Under the pieces are notes generated by a model. It was not told where the DNA came from, searched no databases, and saw nothing but the letters and a program-made list of their open reading frames with translations. A DNA stretch of 64,000 bases from contig OX457059.1 of the NCBI GenBank assembly GCA_949752795.1, positions 176,216,242 to 176,280,241 of the forward strand, read 5' to 3'. Numbering within the stretch: the first letter of the stretch is position 1; every line of letters begins with the position of its first letter. Below, one piece after another: positions 12,291 through 23,800 of this stretch. The position numbers were made by a program, and so were the translations under genes. Source of the stretch: Hyperoodon ampullatus (Eukaryota; Chordata; Mammalia; Artiodactyla; Ziphiidae).

Positions 12291-12520
12291 GGCAGGTTGG
12301 GGGGGCGGTGGGAAGGGGCCTTTCACCCCCAGGGGCTCCGGGGCGAAGGCTGGAGCAGGACCCCGAGGTAGGAGGGGGCGTCTCTCCCCTGGGGGCTCCG
12401 GGGAGAAGGTTGGAGTGGGGGGTCTCACTCCTGGGGGCTCCGGGACTGGGTGTTGGAGGGGGTCTCATCCCCGGAGGCTACTGGGCGAGGCAGGTTGGGG
12501 GCGTCTCAGCCCCGGGGTGT
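12117..12520. repeat. GC-rich minisatellite, GGGGGCTCCGGGG-type unit
   Basis: Seven or so imperfect copies of a 35-40 bp unit of the form 'ggggctccgggg(a/c)(g)aagg', then 'ttggaggggtctcacccc', start near 12125, 12161, 12198, 12331, 12398, 12433 and 12471. Long overlapping open frames through this block on both strands are by-products of its composition and periodicity. Confidence 0.8.
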
Positions 12521-12704
12521 GGGCGGCCTTGTAGGTGCCTCGGGCCGCACCCTCACCTGGGAGAAGACCCCGCGGGGGCGGAAGGCTGGGGGCGACCTCC
12601 TCCCTCCCCGAGCAGGGGCGGGGGCGGAATTCTTTGTGACTTTTGTTCTCGCAGAGCCTGGGGACCTACCATGTTGTTCGCAGACCAGTGGCAGTGGCGC
12701 TGCA

Positions 12705-12900
12705 CCCGATTTCCGTGGGTGTAGACAGACTGGACTCTGATTTCTGCTGGTGAACGCTATCGGATTTGGATTTCCCCCAGTGTAGATAGATTCACACCTG
12801 ACATGCAACGGTGTAGACAGACTAGTGAAGATAACCGGACCCTGATTTCCATTGGTGTAGGTGGAGCGGACCGATTTCCGCTGGTGTGGAAGGACCGGCC
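12705..12900. repeat. Imperfect repeat, 'gatttccgctggtgtagaca' unit
   Basis: A unit containing 'gatttcYgYtggtgtag' and then 'acagactgga' recurs at about 12709, 12740, 12771, 12809, 12847 and 12880 with variable spacing. It sits just outside the CpG island, and the copies have diverged considerably. Confidence 0.6.
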
Positions 12901-13984
12901 TTCTCTTCCCGCCAAGCGAGCTCCCTGGCCTATGGGACGCTCTCTGCCGGGTAAACAGAAGTCGTGAGCCTCTGGGCCTCAGCGGCCGGCCACCTTCCCC
13001 TCCCTGGGGAGTTGGGCGTGCGGACAGTTGAACAGGCTCTCACTGGCTTTGCAACTGGAATGCCTGGGTTTGTGGAGAACCTACAGAAACAAAGTGCCCC
13101 CACCTCCAGCCCCAGCCCGGGGAGACAGACGCCTTCCCTGTAGCTAGGCGACTGTAGGGCTCTGGCTCGGGGAGCACTTGCTGTGTGCTGGAGATGCAGC
13201 CGGGTTCTCAGAGGAACCCGTCCCCTGGGGGGGGGGGGCCTGTCTCGTCCTGTACTGTGTCCCGACTAGAAACAGGGACACTGACTCAGTCCCCCCACTG
13301 CGGACAAACGCCCTCATTTAGAGATAAAGTTCAGTTGTGCTGGAGCTGCATGGCTTCAGGTACAGAGTGAAAGAAGCTGAGGGCAGCGGGATGAGTTCTG
13401 CTCCCTCACCCAGCACCGGTTCTTTGGATTCCTCTGCGGCTCCTCTGTTCTGCTTCCTGGAACCTCCAGCCCCTCCCACTGGGCCTGAGCAGACTCGGCC
13501 CCGTCTCAGTGCTGGGGTGTGACTCGTTGTCTGCGCCTCCCTGAGGCCCCCTGCCTCATCCTCTTCTCACCCCTTACCTGCCCATGACGCTCCAGAAACA
13601 GGAGGCACATAAACCTCTGCATAAACAGGCGCTGCATAAATCTCTGTGGTCCCAAAGCACCTGCCAGGCCAGAACTGGGGTATGTTGGCATGCTTCCAGA
13701 ACAGGTGACATTGTCCCTGTTCAGCTCCTCCAGGATCCAGGAGCTGATGTCGGGGAGGACGACAGTGACCTGGATGCCTGGTTAGGGAGCAGCTCTGGAA
13801 TCTCACTCTTACGGAGATTTTGGGGCCCACAGGGGTTGTGCCTCTGTTGTACCTAGGCAAAGCTGGGCCTGCACTGGGAAAGCCCAGGAGTCCTCATGTG
13901 CTGTCTCTAGCCGCAGTTGCTAAGGATCTGATTCTTTCTTTGCTGTGTATCCATAGAGTCAGGGATGTCCTTTAAGAAGTTTTC
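12901..13984. other. Unique non-coding DNA
   Basis: Moderately GC-rich DNA with a run of twelve or more G at about 13230. No supported exon. The frames near 13500-13860 overlap on both strands. Confidence 0.4.
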
Positions 13985-15530
13985 CCCAAAACTTGGACTA
14001 TTGAAATGGCTCAGTTTATTCAGAAGGTATTTATTGGTCACCTACTTTTGGCCAGTCACTGCATGGCACCTGTCAGGCCCCTTGGGGATCTGACATTCCA
14101 ATGGAGATAGACAATAAACCAATGAACAGAGAAATACCTCTGAATAAGGCAGATGGTCAAGCCAGAGAAGACTGTTCAGGGACCAGAAGAAAGGGAGGGA
14201 GGGAGCTGCTTGTGACTTCCAGGCAGAAGGAGCCACCTGTGTAAAGGCCCTGAGGCGGGAATAGATCTGGTGCGCTTGAGGGACAGCAGGAAAGCCGGTG
14301 TACCCAGGAGCACGGTGAACGAGGGCACGCACATGCGGAGGAGATGAGGCTGGAAAGGCTGGAAAGTCCTAGTGATGGGTTTTGTTTTTTTCTGAGTATT
14401 GTGGGAAACCACCGTGGAGAGAGTTTGGAGAGGAAGCAACATTATCGGATACATTCCAAACATCTCACCTGGCTGCAGTGTGGACACCACAGCTGCCTGA
14501 GGCGGGAAGAACAGTCAGGAAGCCACTGCCAGCATCTTGGTGAGAGCGATGGGAGCTGGCTTAAGGTAGGAATGCCAGAGGTTGTGAAAAATGGTCAAAG
14601 CAGGATCTATGTAAAGGCAGAGAGAGCTGAGAGGGGTGACCCATATCTGGCTCTGGGGAGTGAGGGAGAAAGAAGCTGAGGAGGAAGGTGGCAGGCAGTG
14701 AATTAGCTGATCATGGCCTCTGCGAAACACTTCACATGCTCCCCTGGAGACCGCAAAACTACATGCCCCAGAGATTACAGATGTGCCTGGTTTTGCTTTT
14801 CCACGCACCACATAAGACGTGGGGGGAGCCACAGGAGTAGTGGCTGTCTCAGCAGATTGGCAGTGGAGGTGACTGGTTCCTCTGGGGCAGTTCACGTCTT
14901 GTCTCTGGCAGCACTGTTGTCGAGTAGAGGGGAACAGGGCAGTGGGGATTTTCCTAACACAATCCTATAGCATTATCGGTAGTTCCTCCAGGTTGCTGAT
15001 GTTTCTGGCTATTCCTGGCTACCTGACCCTCTCAGAGACGGTATAGTCCACCTGATATGTTCTTTTTTTTAACTGAAGTATCGTCAATTTACAATGTGTT
15101 AATTTCTGCTGTACAGCAAAGTGATTCTTTTTCATATTCTTTTCCATGATGGTTTATCACAGGATATTGAACATTCCCTGTGCTGTACAGTAGGACCTTG
15201 TTTAACCCACCTGATACCTTCCGTACTGCTTAAATGAGCTACAGTGGATTCTGCGGTCTGCAGTTAAGAATCAGCACCAAGACAGCAATTTAGGGATTTG
15301 GGGCCTGATCAGCAGGTGGAAGTTGATACCATTTACTGAGATGGGAGAGACTGGGGGAGAAGCAGATTTGGGAGGAGAAGACACATTAACACTGAGGTGC
15401 TGTTAGACCTGTTGAGTGGACGGATTGCTGTGTGAGCTTGTGGCACCGAGAGGGGAGGTCAGGCCTGAAATCAGATCTGGAAGATCCACACACGGGCATG
15501 TTTAGAGATGAGGGAACTAAATGTGCAGAC
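13985..15530 (+). repeat. Ancient mammalian interspersed repeat, two segments
   Basis: The segments 'gtgtaaaggccctgaggcgg' (about 14240) and 'ataccatttactgagatggg' (about 15328) match, in the same order, an old mammalian repeat I recognise by sound but cannot name securely. They are separated by decayed sequence and by a later L1 3'-end fragment. No coding potential. Confidence 0.45.
15060..15212 (-). mobile_element. L1 3'-UTR fragment, antisense
   Basis: 'aactgaagtatcgtcaattt', then 'ctgctgtacagcaaagtgat' and 'ctgtgctgtacagtaggacc' are the standard antisense reading of cetartiodactyl L1 3' UTR. It is a short solo fragment. Confidence 0.85.
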
Positions 15531-15660
15531 AGAGGGAAGAGGGACCAGGGCTGAGCTGAGCAACATGAGGTCACAAGAGTAGATGATCCTCCTTCTCAAA
15601 CTCTTCCAAAAAATTGAAGAGGAGGGGTTATTTCCCAGCTTATTCTCTGCAGCCAAAGCA
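15531..15660. other. Unique spacer
   Basis: A short AT-balanced stretch leading into the next L1. Nothing specific is seen. Confidence 0.3.
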
Positions 15661-16983
15661 TAACAAGAAAAGAAAACTGCAGACCAATATCTATGATGAA
15701 TAAAAATGCAAAAAGATCAATAAAATTTTAGCAAATAGAATCCAATAGTATATTAGAAACATTATTCACCATGAACAAATGAAATTTATCCCAGGAATAC
15801 AGGGGTGGTTCAACATAAGAAAATCAATCAATGAAACACATCACATTCACAGAACAAAGGGAAAAAATGATCATTTCGATTGATGCAGAAAAGGCATTTT
15901 AAAAATTCCAACATCTTTTCACGATAAAAGCTCTCAGAAAACTAGGATTAGAGAGAAAATTCTTCAACAGATTAAGCAGTATTTATGGAAAACCCACAGT
16001 TAACATCCCACACAATGGTGAAAGACTGAAAACTCTCTCCTTAATAAGATCAGGACTCAGACAAGGATGCGTGCTTTTAGTACTTCTATTCAACAATGTA
16101 CTGGAACTTCTAGCCAGTCCAGAGAACAAAAAGAGCTGTTACAGGGAACAAAAAGAAAGAAAAGGCATTCAGACTGGAAAGGAAGAGGTAAAATGTCTGT
16201 ATTCACAGTGACATGATCCTATATATATAGAAAATGCTAAAGAATCCACAACTAATAGATAATTCAGCAAAGTTGCAGGGTACAAAATCAACACACACAA
16301 ATCAGTTGTGTTTCTATACACCGTCAATGAAAAATCCAAAAGAGAAATTAAAAAAATTACTCCATTAATATAACATCTAAAAGAATTAAATACTTAGGAA
16401 TATATCTAATCAAGGAGATGAAAGACTTGTATGCTGAAAACCACAAAACATTGCTGAAAGAAATTAATGATGACCTAAATAAATGGAAAGACATCGGTTG
16501 TTCATGGATAGGAAGAGTTAACATCATCAAGATGTCAATTCTGCCCAAAAATGATCTACAGATTCAAGACAATTCCTATCAAAATGCCAGCAGAGTTTTT
16601 CACCGAAATGTGAAATCTGATCCTCAAATCCACAGGGAAATGCAAGTGGCTACTAATAGCAAAAACAATCTTGAAAAATAGAAAAAGTTGGAAGACTCAC
16701 AGAACCTGAATTTGAAACTTACTACAAACTTACTATTGAAACTTACTACTATGTCTGGCATAAGGACAGACATATAGACCAATGGAACAGAATAGAGAGC
16801 CTAGAAAGAAACTCTTACATATATGGTCTAATAATTTTCAACAAGTGTGCCAAGAACATTTAGTGGGGTAAGGACAGTCTTTTCAACAAGTGATGCTGGG
16901 AAGATTGGATGTACACATGCCAAATAATAAAGTTGGGCCCTTATCTCATACCATATACAAAAATTAACTAAGAATGGGTCAAG

Positions 16984-17111
16984 GGGGAATCCCCTGGCGG
17001 TCCAGTGGTTAGGACTTGGCACATTTACTGCTGTGGTCCGGATTCAATCCCTGGTCGGGGAACTAAGATCCTATAAGCCAAGAGGCCAAAAAAAAAAAAA
17101 AAGAAGAAAAA
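16984..17111 (+). mobile_element. tRNA-derived SINE, 'gtccagtggtta' subtype
   Basis: The head reads 'ggaatcccctggcggtccag' and the tail 'aagccaagaggccaaaaaaa'. A 10-bp target duplication 'aatgggtcaa' occurs at 16974 and 17112. It is nested in the L1. Confidence 0.92.
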
Positions 17112-18218
17112 AATGGGTCAAAAAACCTAAATGTAAGAACTAAAGGTATAAAATACTTAGAAAAAAACAGGGATAAATCTGAATGGCCTTGGATTTGGTG
17201 GTGGTTTCTTAAATTGACACCAAAAACACAAGCAACAGAAGAAAAAAATATATAAATTGGACTTCATCAAAATTAAGAACTTTTGTCCATCAAAGGACAT
17301 TGCCAAGAAAGTGAAAAGACAACTCAGAGAATGGGAGAAAATATTTGTGAATTATGTATTCTATAAGTTATTAATATCCAGAATATATAAGGAGCTCCTA
17401 AAAACAACAGGGACAAATGACCCATTTACAATGTGCAAAGGACTTAAATAGACATTTCTCCAAAGAAGATATACAGATGGTCAACAAGTACATGATAAGA
17501 TGTTCGCATCATCAGTCATTAGGGAAATGTAGATCAAAACCATATTGAGATACCACTTCACACCCACTGGGGTGACTATAAAAAAGAGGGGAATAATAAG
17601 TGTAGGTGAGGATGTGGAGAAATTCGAATCAGTGTACATTGCTCTTGAAATGTGAAGTGGTTCAGCCTGCATGGAAAACAGTTTGGTATTTCCTCAAAAA
17701 GTTAAACACAGAGTCACTATGTAACACGGCAATTCCATTCCTAAGTATATGCCCAAGAGAAATGGAAATATAAGATCACACAAAAATTTGTACACAAATG
17801 ATCATAGCAGCCCTGTTCACAATAGCCAGAAGGTGGAAAAAATTCAAAGTCTGTTCATAGATGAATGGTAAACATAATGTGGTCCATTCATACAATGGAC
17901 TATTATTCAGCCGTAGAAAGGAATGAAGTTCTAATGCACCCTACAACATGGATGAGCCTTAAAAACATTTTGCTAACTCAAAGAAGCAGGCACAAAAGGC
18001 CATACGTTGTATGATTCTATTTATGTGAAATATGAAGAGTAGATAAATCCAAAGCAAATGATTGTTTGCCAGGGGCTGGTGAGAGGGCCTGATGGGTAGT
18101 GATTGCTAAATGGGTATGAGGTTTCCTTTTTGGGAGATGAAAACGTTCTGGAGCTGGAGAGTGGTGATGGTTGCATGACATTCTGAATGTACTAAATGCC
18201 ACTGAATTGTACACTTTT

Positions 18219-18416
18219 TTGGGGGGGGTACGTGGGCCTCTCACTGTTGTGGCCTCTCCCGTTGCAGAGCACAGGCTCCGGACGTGCAGGCTCAGCGGCC
18301 ATGGCTCACGGGCCCAGCCACTCCACGGCATGTAGGATCTTCCTGGACCGGGTCACGAACCCGTGTCCCCTGCATCGGCAGGTGGACTCTCAACCACTGG
18401 GCCACCAGGGAAGCCC
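18219..18416 (-). mobile_element. CHR-type SINE, short form, antisense
   Basis: It runs antisense from 'tacgtgggcctctcactgtt' to 'gggccaccagggaagccc'. The target 'aattgtacactttt' is duplicated on both sides (18205 and 18417). It is nested in the L1 3' UTR. Confidence 0.94.
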
Positions 18417-18480
18417 AAATTGTACACTTTAAAATGGTTAAAATGGTGAATTTTATGTTATGTGCATTTTACCTCAGTAA

Positions 18481-18990
18481 AAATAAATTGCAAATAAATT
18501 GAAGAACTAAATATGAGAAGCAAAAGCTTAAAAAAGAAAAGAAGAACATTATAAAGTTGGGATAGGGAAGTATTTAATAAATGATGATGCACAAAGCTCA
18601 GACAATGAATAAAATGATTGATATATTTGACTACATTAAAATTTCATACTTCTGGGTGATAAATTTAAAAGGTGAGCCATAAAATGGGAGGTGTTTGAAA
18701 CTGTTGTAGCCAACTAGTGATCGGAGTCCAAAATATATAAAGAGCCCCTGAAAACTTATAATGGGAAATTAGGCAAATTATGAATTCGTATTTCAAAATG
18801 TCAGTCTTGAAATTGGCATTAAACTAATGCTCAATAAACAAAAAATGTTCACTCTTTCTAGTAATTAGGAAAATGCAAGTGTAAACAAGCTTTCATTTCA
18901 TACCTGTCATTTTGCAAAATACTTAAGGCCTAAAAATATTTAAAGTTAAAAATATTTTTTCTAACATGTAATATAAAGCTAAAATATTTA
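18481..18990 (+). mobile_element. Older L1 fragment
   Basis: A decayed ORF2-like stretch ('gactacattaaaatttcata', 'aaaatatataaagagcccct', 'ttaggaaaatgcaagtgtaa') follows the L1 order but is more diverged than the preceding copy. No usable frame remains. Confidence 0.6.
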
Positions 18991-21900
18991 ATATTTTTTA
19001 ATACTGAGATTTAAAAATCCCAGGTGTTTTGTTTGTTCAGTGTTGGCGGATGTGGCAGTGAATTCACGTCAGCAAATCGCCTCAAGGCTCACACCTGCGA
19101 GGGCAGTGGAGCCACAAGTCCTCACCCAGCACCACAAGGGCTCAGGGTCGGAGGCATCCTAAGCACACCAACGTGAGAATGGAAAAGCGAATTGTGACCT
19201 GTGTGCAAAGGAATACAGCATGTACAGTGAATGAACACAGAGAAGCCTCAAAAGCAATGTTGAGTAAAACAGACACCAAATTACAAAAGGATCAGAACGG
19301 TATGGTGTCATTTAGGTAACCCTAGAAATACCCGCAACGCTCTGGGACTGCTACCAACACACGCTCATGCGGTTTAAGCATAAAATTGTGCGTGGAATGA
19401 CACAGCAAGGTTTTGTTCCAGGAGCACCCTGTGCTAGTGTCTGCCCAGATCTGCTTTTTCTCTGTGTGGGATGTTGCATGAGGAACCCCCAGGCTCACTG
19501 AGAGCTGCACTGTCTGGGGTTTCTGCTATGGGAGCTGCCAAGGGCTGAGCTATGGTTCAAATTGCTTCTCAACTTTAAAATTCTATTCTAGTCTGCATTT
19601 GCTATGGCTTTCATTTTAAGCTGTAATCAGAAATTATCTTGGGAAATATACTGGCCACGGACACCAATTTTATGTGAAACAGGTGTGTGTCTTGGGAAGG
19701 CAGAGGATGGGTGGAGTGTATCACACGAGACTTCCATAAAGGAGCAGCCCATGCCACCCTCATCGGTGCAGGGCTCCTGCCCAGGGAGCCCCCTGAGGGA
19801 GGTTGCACACGTATGGGGTGTGGTGGAAGTTCCTTGCAATGACAGCTCCACTCTCAGGCCAGAGGAAACCCTGTGCGGCCAGCTTGGGTGCACTCCTTGG
19901 AGCAGCTGTGTGCACTGGCCAGGGCAACGCAGACCTCAGCAAACCGTGGTGATGCCAGCGCCATCCTGGTTCAGTTCTTTGTGCCTTCCCACACTGACCT
20001 CCTGTCCCCTGCAGGCTCCCTCACACCCACCTGGCTTCTTCCCAGCCTCCCTTCCTTCCTGCCCCCAGGGCTCCTCAGCATCGGACTGGCTTGCCCCATC
20101 TGTGCTGTGGATTTTTCACCCCTTATTTCCCAAGATAAAGGGAATGCAGAGAGCGGTAAACAGAGGGGAAGTGTGCTTGGGGAGTGGGTGTGGGTGCTGC
20201 TCACTTGTTAACCCCCCACCAGGGTGGCCATGAGGTCTGCCTTCCAGGGAAGCAGCAAGGAGATGAGGGAAGAACTTGTGGACCCAGTCACCTCTCCTGT
20301 GCACTTGCTGTTCTTTGGGTTCTGAGCTGGTCACAGGCAGATGCAAGCCCTGCCCTCGGAGGCCTCCAGTCCCAGTGGGAGAGAGGCCCCAACCAAAGAA
20401 AAGGCTAAACAAGTTGTGAGAGCGCCAAGAGGAGACAGGAGGCAGTGGGGCTGGGCTCCAGCTGTAGACACGTCAGGCTGAAGGGAGAGAGCGGCTCCCT
20501 GCCCAGGGGTCAGAGGCCAGGCCCACCTCGCAGAGGGAGCAGCTGGCAGGGCGTCCCCGAGGCAGGATGAGCGCAGCACCTGCCAAGAGCCAGTGTGACC
20601 CAGAAGAGAGTCGGAGAGGGGCTGGGGACCCGGCCAGTGTGGCCTTGGGCGGCCCCGGGGGGAGACCCGCGGCTATCTGCTGGCTGTCCACAGCAGGAAA
20701 TAGGAAGTGTCCGGGTGTGGGATGGGTGACAGGACTCCAGCCCTGGCGGGCTGTGGCCACAGCTGCCGTTAGCTTTTGGTGTCTGAGCTTTTAGGTTCTG
20801 TTGTTTGTCCATTTAGAAGTCTTAGATAGACATTTTGAACCTGTTCAGTGACCCAGATTTGTTGTGAACTCTTCAATAGCTTGTTTGTAGGACATTTAAA
20901 CTTTTCATAGTTTTTGTTTTACAGACCTCACTTACATTTAAAAAGTGGAATATTTATTTCATTTTGTTTCAATCCCTTGTTGTTTCAATAGGTTATAGCA
21001 AAGAATATGATAACGGGAAATATGTCTGCAGTCACCAGACATCAGAGAGCAGCTCTGCCAAATGGATGTGACGGCCACTCAGGGACACAGCAGCACAAAG
21101 ATGGACTCTTCTTGGACCCAGGACAGGACTTTCCTTTTGAGCCCATGTGCCCTCGACAAGGGGCCGGCTGCCGACCCTGTTCGCGGGTCGCCAAGCACGC
21201 TGGCCGCTGGCTGTGAGGTGAGGCTCCCCGGCAGCCCTGTCCCCACAGCCCTGAGGGGAAATCCCCGTGTCCTGAGAACCTGATTCTTCTTTTCCAGAAA
21301 CACTTAAACAATTGCTCGCTGTGGACAAAGCAGGAAAACAAGGATGATCAACAAGTGCCTGTGTGAAGCAGCTGAAAGTTTTACTAAAGTACAACAAGAA
21401 AAGAACTGCATTTGTTTAAAAGTTTTGCTGCCGTGTTTACATGTTTTTTCCTCAAACTATTGGCATTTGAAATTTCAATAATGATTAAAATTCTAAGACC
21501 ACTGAGATAAAGCATTTTTAACTGTTAAAAGTTTCTAACACATTAATTTGCCGATTTTTCCAAGAAAAAAATAGTAGCTCCCCCCTCGGTCATTAGCAGT
21601 GCATCTTGGAGCATATAAATTAAAATTATTTTCATTTCAGAAACAGTCAAAACCAAATAGCATGAAATCCACCTGCTGTAAACCTGCTCACCCGTCTCCA
21701 GGGCGCTCAGTGGGAGATGCAGGGAGCGGTGTGCTCACACCAGTTCTACTGATGCCCCAGAGCACAAATGGACATGTTGCCCCCTCCCTGGAGTGGGAGT
21801 TTTTTCAGAGCAGGGCCACATGAGAGGACAGGGAGGACCCACGTGCACGCAAAGCATGGCGTGGGCTCAGAAGCTGCAGGCCCAGCCACCGAGTGCCAAC

Positions 21901-23315
21901 CAGGTCTGGGCTTCAAGAACATGGCAGGGCTCTGAGGTGCTGCGGGAGGTGTCGCAGCCTGCCTCTTGCTGCTACAGAAGCTTGCTGACTGCCACGGAGG
22001 TCGGTCTGAGATGCCTTGGGTGGGGTGTGAGGGGGAGGGGCTCACAGAGCCGGCAGGACACCCCACCCCATCCTGCAATGAGGACAGTGATGGCCGGCAG
22101 GCCAGCTGTGCCCATAGGGACTCTGCACATGCTGTTCCCCATGCTGTTCCCACCATCAGGACGGCTCTCTCCCCACCATCCCCCACCCAAGTCCTGTTCA
22201 TCTGCAGATAGCAGCCTCAGCCCTCCTTTTGCAAATCGCTGGGTCCCTCCCGAAGGCTCTCTCTGCAGCTGCTGCTGTTCGCAGTGTAACTTTGCATGTC
22301 ATTCCTCAGTTGTCCGCCTTCCCCACTAGGGCTTCGCTCCGGGAGGGCAGCACCTGTCCCCATCCCCGTCCCCGTATCCCAAGAGCCTACAGAGGAGGGA
22401 GGTACGGTGGAAAGAGGGACTTCAAGCAGCCCCTCCAGTAAGTCGGCTGAGCTCAGCCCAGGGAAGCTAGCCGGCACCGTCTTCTGAGTGAGGGACTAAA
22501 GCAAGAGCAGTCGGTCCTGGCGAGAGGAAGGGCCGGCTGCAGAGTGGTGTCAGGAGCGCACTGGAGAAGACCTGCCAGTGATGCGCTCAACACGCTCTGA
22601 CTGCAGGGCTGCAGAGGGGCCCAAGCTGGATGCTGAAGTCCATGGGAACCTGGCCTTAAACCTAGGACGACGAGCAGTGCGATTCCTCTAGTATGAAAAT
22701 AGTATCGTGAGTTCCTTACCAAGCAAAGCAGGTGCTGCGGGAACATGGCCATGGGAATGGAAAAAGCTGCCAGAGAGACACTGCAGGCCCATGGAGCTGA
22801 GAAGCCCAAGAGGCACCCCCCCAACTGTCCTCACTACAGGATGGTGGGGGGTGTCCTGTGTCCCCCCAGTGTCCTCACTGCAGGGGTGTGATGGAAGCAA
22901 GCTGTTAGGGCCTCACTCCTGTTGCGTCCAGCAGCTTCTGGTCGGTGCCCGTAGTCCGTTTCTCTTGTCCGCCAGAATGATCGATACTGGGCCGTACACT
23001 GCCTTTGGTGCACAAGATCCCAACCCAGCTCCAAGCCGGCAACTGTGCTGAACTCCTGTGAGGGGAGCCAGGCCCCCTTCCCTGGGCGAGGGTCTAGAAG
23101 GGAATAGGAAGCAGGCTGGCATCTGAAAGCTTCTGCTAGCTGCATATAAAAAGGTAAACAGAGGTAAACATAAACAGATGAAATATATTTTAATAATATA
23201 TTTTCATGTAACTCAATATGGATAAAATACTGTACTATAACTCCTTACTGATCAGGGTTGAAATTATTGAGATATTTTGTGTTTTTTTCTGCACTGGGCT
23301 TATAAATCCATGTGT
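18991..23315. other. Unique non-coding DNA
   Basis: About 4.3 kb without a recognisable gene. It is GC-richer between 19.7 and 20.8 kb and around 21.8-22.9 kb, which produces open frames up to about 210 codons (such as 19604-20233 plus and 21793-22329 plus). These overlap frames on the other strand and show no domain. Two direct copies of a 'gtcctcactRcagg' motif near 22830-22885 form a small local duplication. Confidence 0.4.
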
Positions 23316-23319
23316 TCCT

Positions 23320-23800
23320 CAGTCCCTCCGAGTCCAAGCTCGTACTGCTCACCACGTGGCAGGCCAATCAATCGAGAGACAGGTGTTGGGACAAGGAACA
23401 GCGACTTTGTTTGGAAAGCAAGCAGACCGAGGAGAGAGTGCGTAACATCCTAAAGAAACGTCTTGCCTAGAATTGGATGTTAGTTTCTTTTATGCTACGA
23501 AGAGGGGAGGGGTGGGAGGAGGTATGGTCCTTGCACATGTCCTGGTGCCAGCCAGACCCCGGAGGGGGTGTGTTAAATTCTTTGCTCTTGCAGCATTCAG
23601 ATGTGGGCCTGGTCAAGATGTTCCTGTGAGCTAAATGAAGGTATTTTAGCTTAATGCTCGGGCATGGGAAACAGGGTTTCCCGAAAGGGGCCATTATGTA
23701 TGCTTTAAGGTTATAGGCAACATGCCTTTAGTGATTAACTTGCAGCAAAAGCAATAGAAATACAAAGGTTAAAATAAAAGAAACAGATCCAATATGGAGT
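23320..23800 (-). mobile_element. LTR-like retroviral fragment, antisense
   Basis: Read on the minus strand, the block ends with a degenerate polyadenylation-type region ('caaagtcgctgttccttgtc' around 23390). Its general composition resembles endogenous-retrovirus LTRs seen in cetartiodactyl genomes. No gag, pol or env-like reading frame adjoins it, so it would be a solo LTR or LTR fragment. The family cannot be assigned by eye. Confidence 0.45.

Larger units (their letters stand above)
11840..12660. promoter_or_regulatory. CpG island, candidate promoter
   Basis: This is an abrupt block of very GC- and CpG-rich DNA between AT-richer flanks. It contains GC boxes (gggggcggggcc at 12075-12086, ggggcggggc at 12271-12280) and an initiator-ATG exon on the minus strand at its left end. 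Its right half is made of GC-rich tandem repeats. The layout suggests a CpG-island promoter firing leftwards, with transcription starting near 12.0 kb. Bidirectional activity is possible but nothing convincing is seen on the plus strand. Confidence 0.7.
15661..18480 (+). mobile_element. Decayed L1, ORF2 reverse transcriptase to 3' end
   Basis: Collinear with the L1 at 4.5 kb. An ORF2 '[19 protein letters not shown]'-like segment lies near 15760, an RQGCVLLVLL-like site near 16060, a mutated catalytic region near 16200 and '[16 protein letters not shown]' near 16500. The 3'-terminal ORF2 and 3' UTR follow to about 18480. The longest clean stretch (16418-16681) reads [20 protein letters not shown] and onward. 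Stops and frameshifts occur elsewhere. The element is 5' truncated and holds two later SINEs. Confidence 0.9.

Noticed and set aside
11813..12724. 303-codon plus-strand frame across the CpG island
   Set aside because: It is Pro/Gly/Arg-rich, built from GC minisatellite units with parallel long frames in other phases. Composition explains it.
19604..20233. 209-codon plus-strand frame
   Set aside because: Low-complexity Ser/Pro-rich chance frame, paralleled by overlapping frames on the minus strand. No family resemblance.
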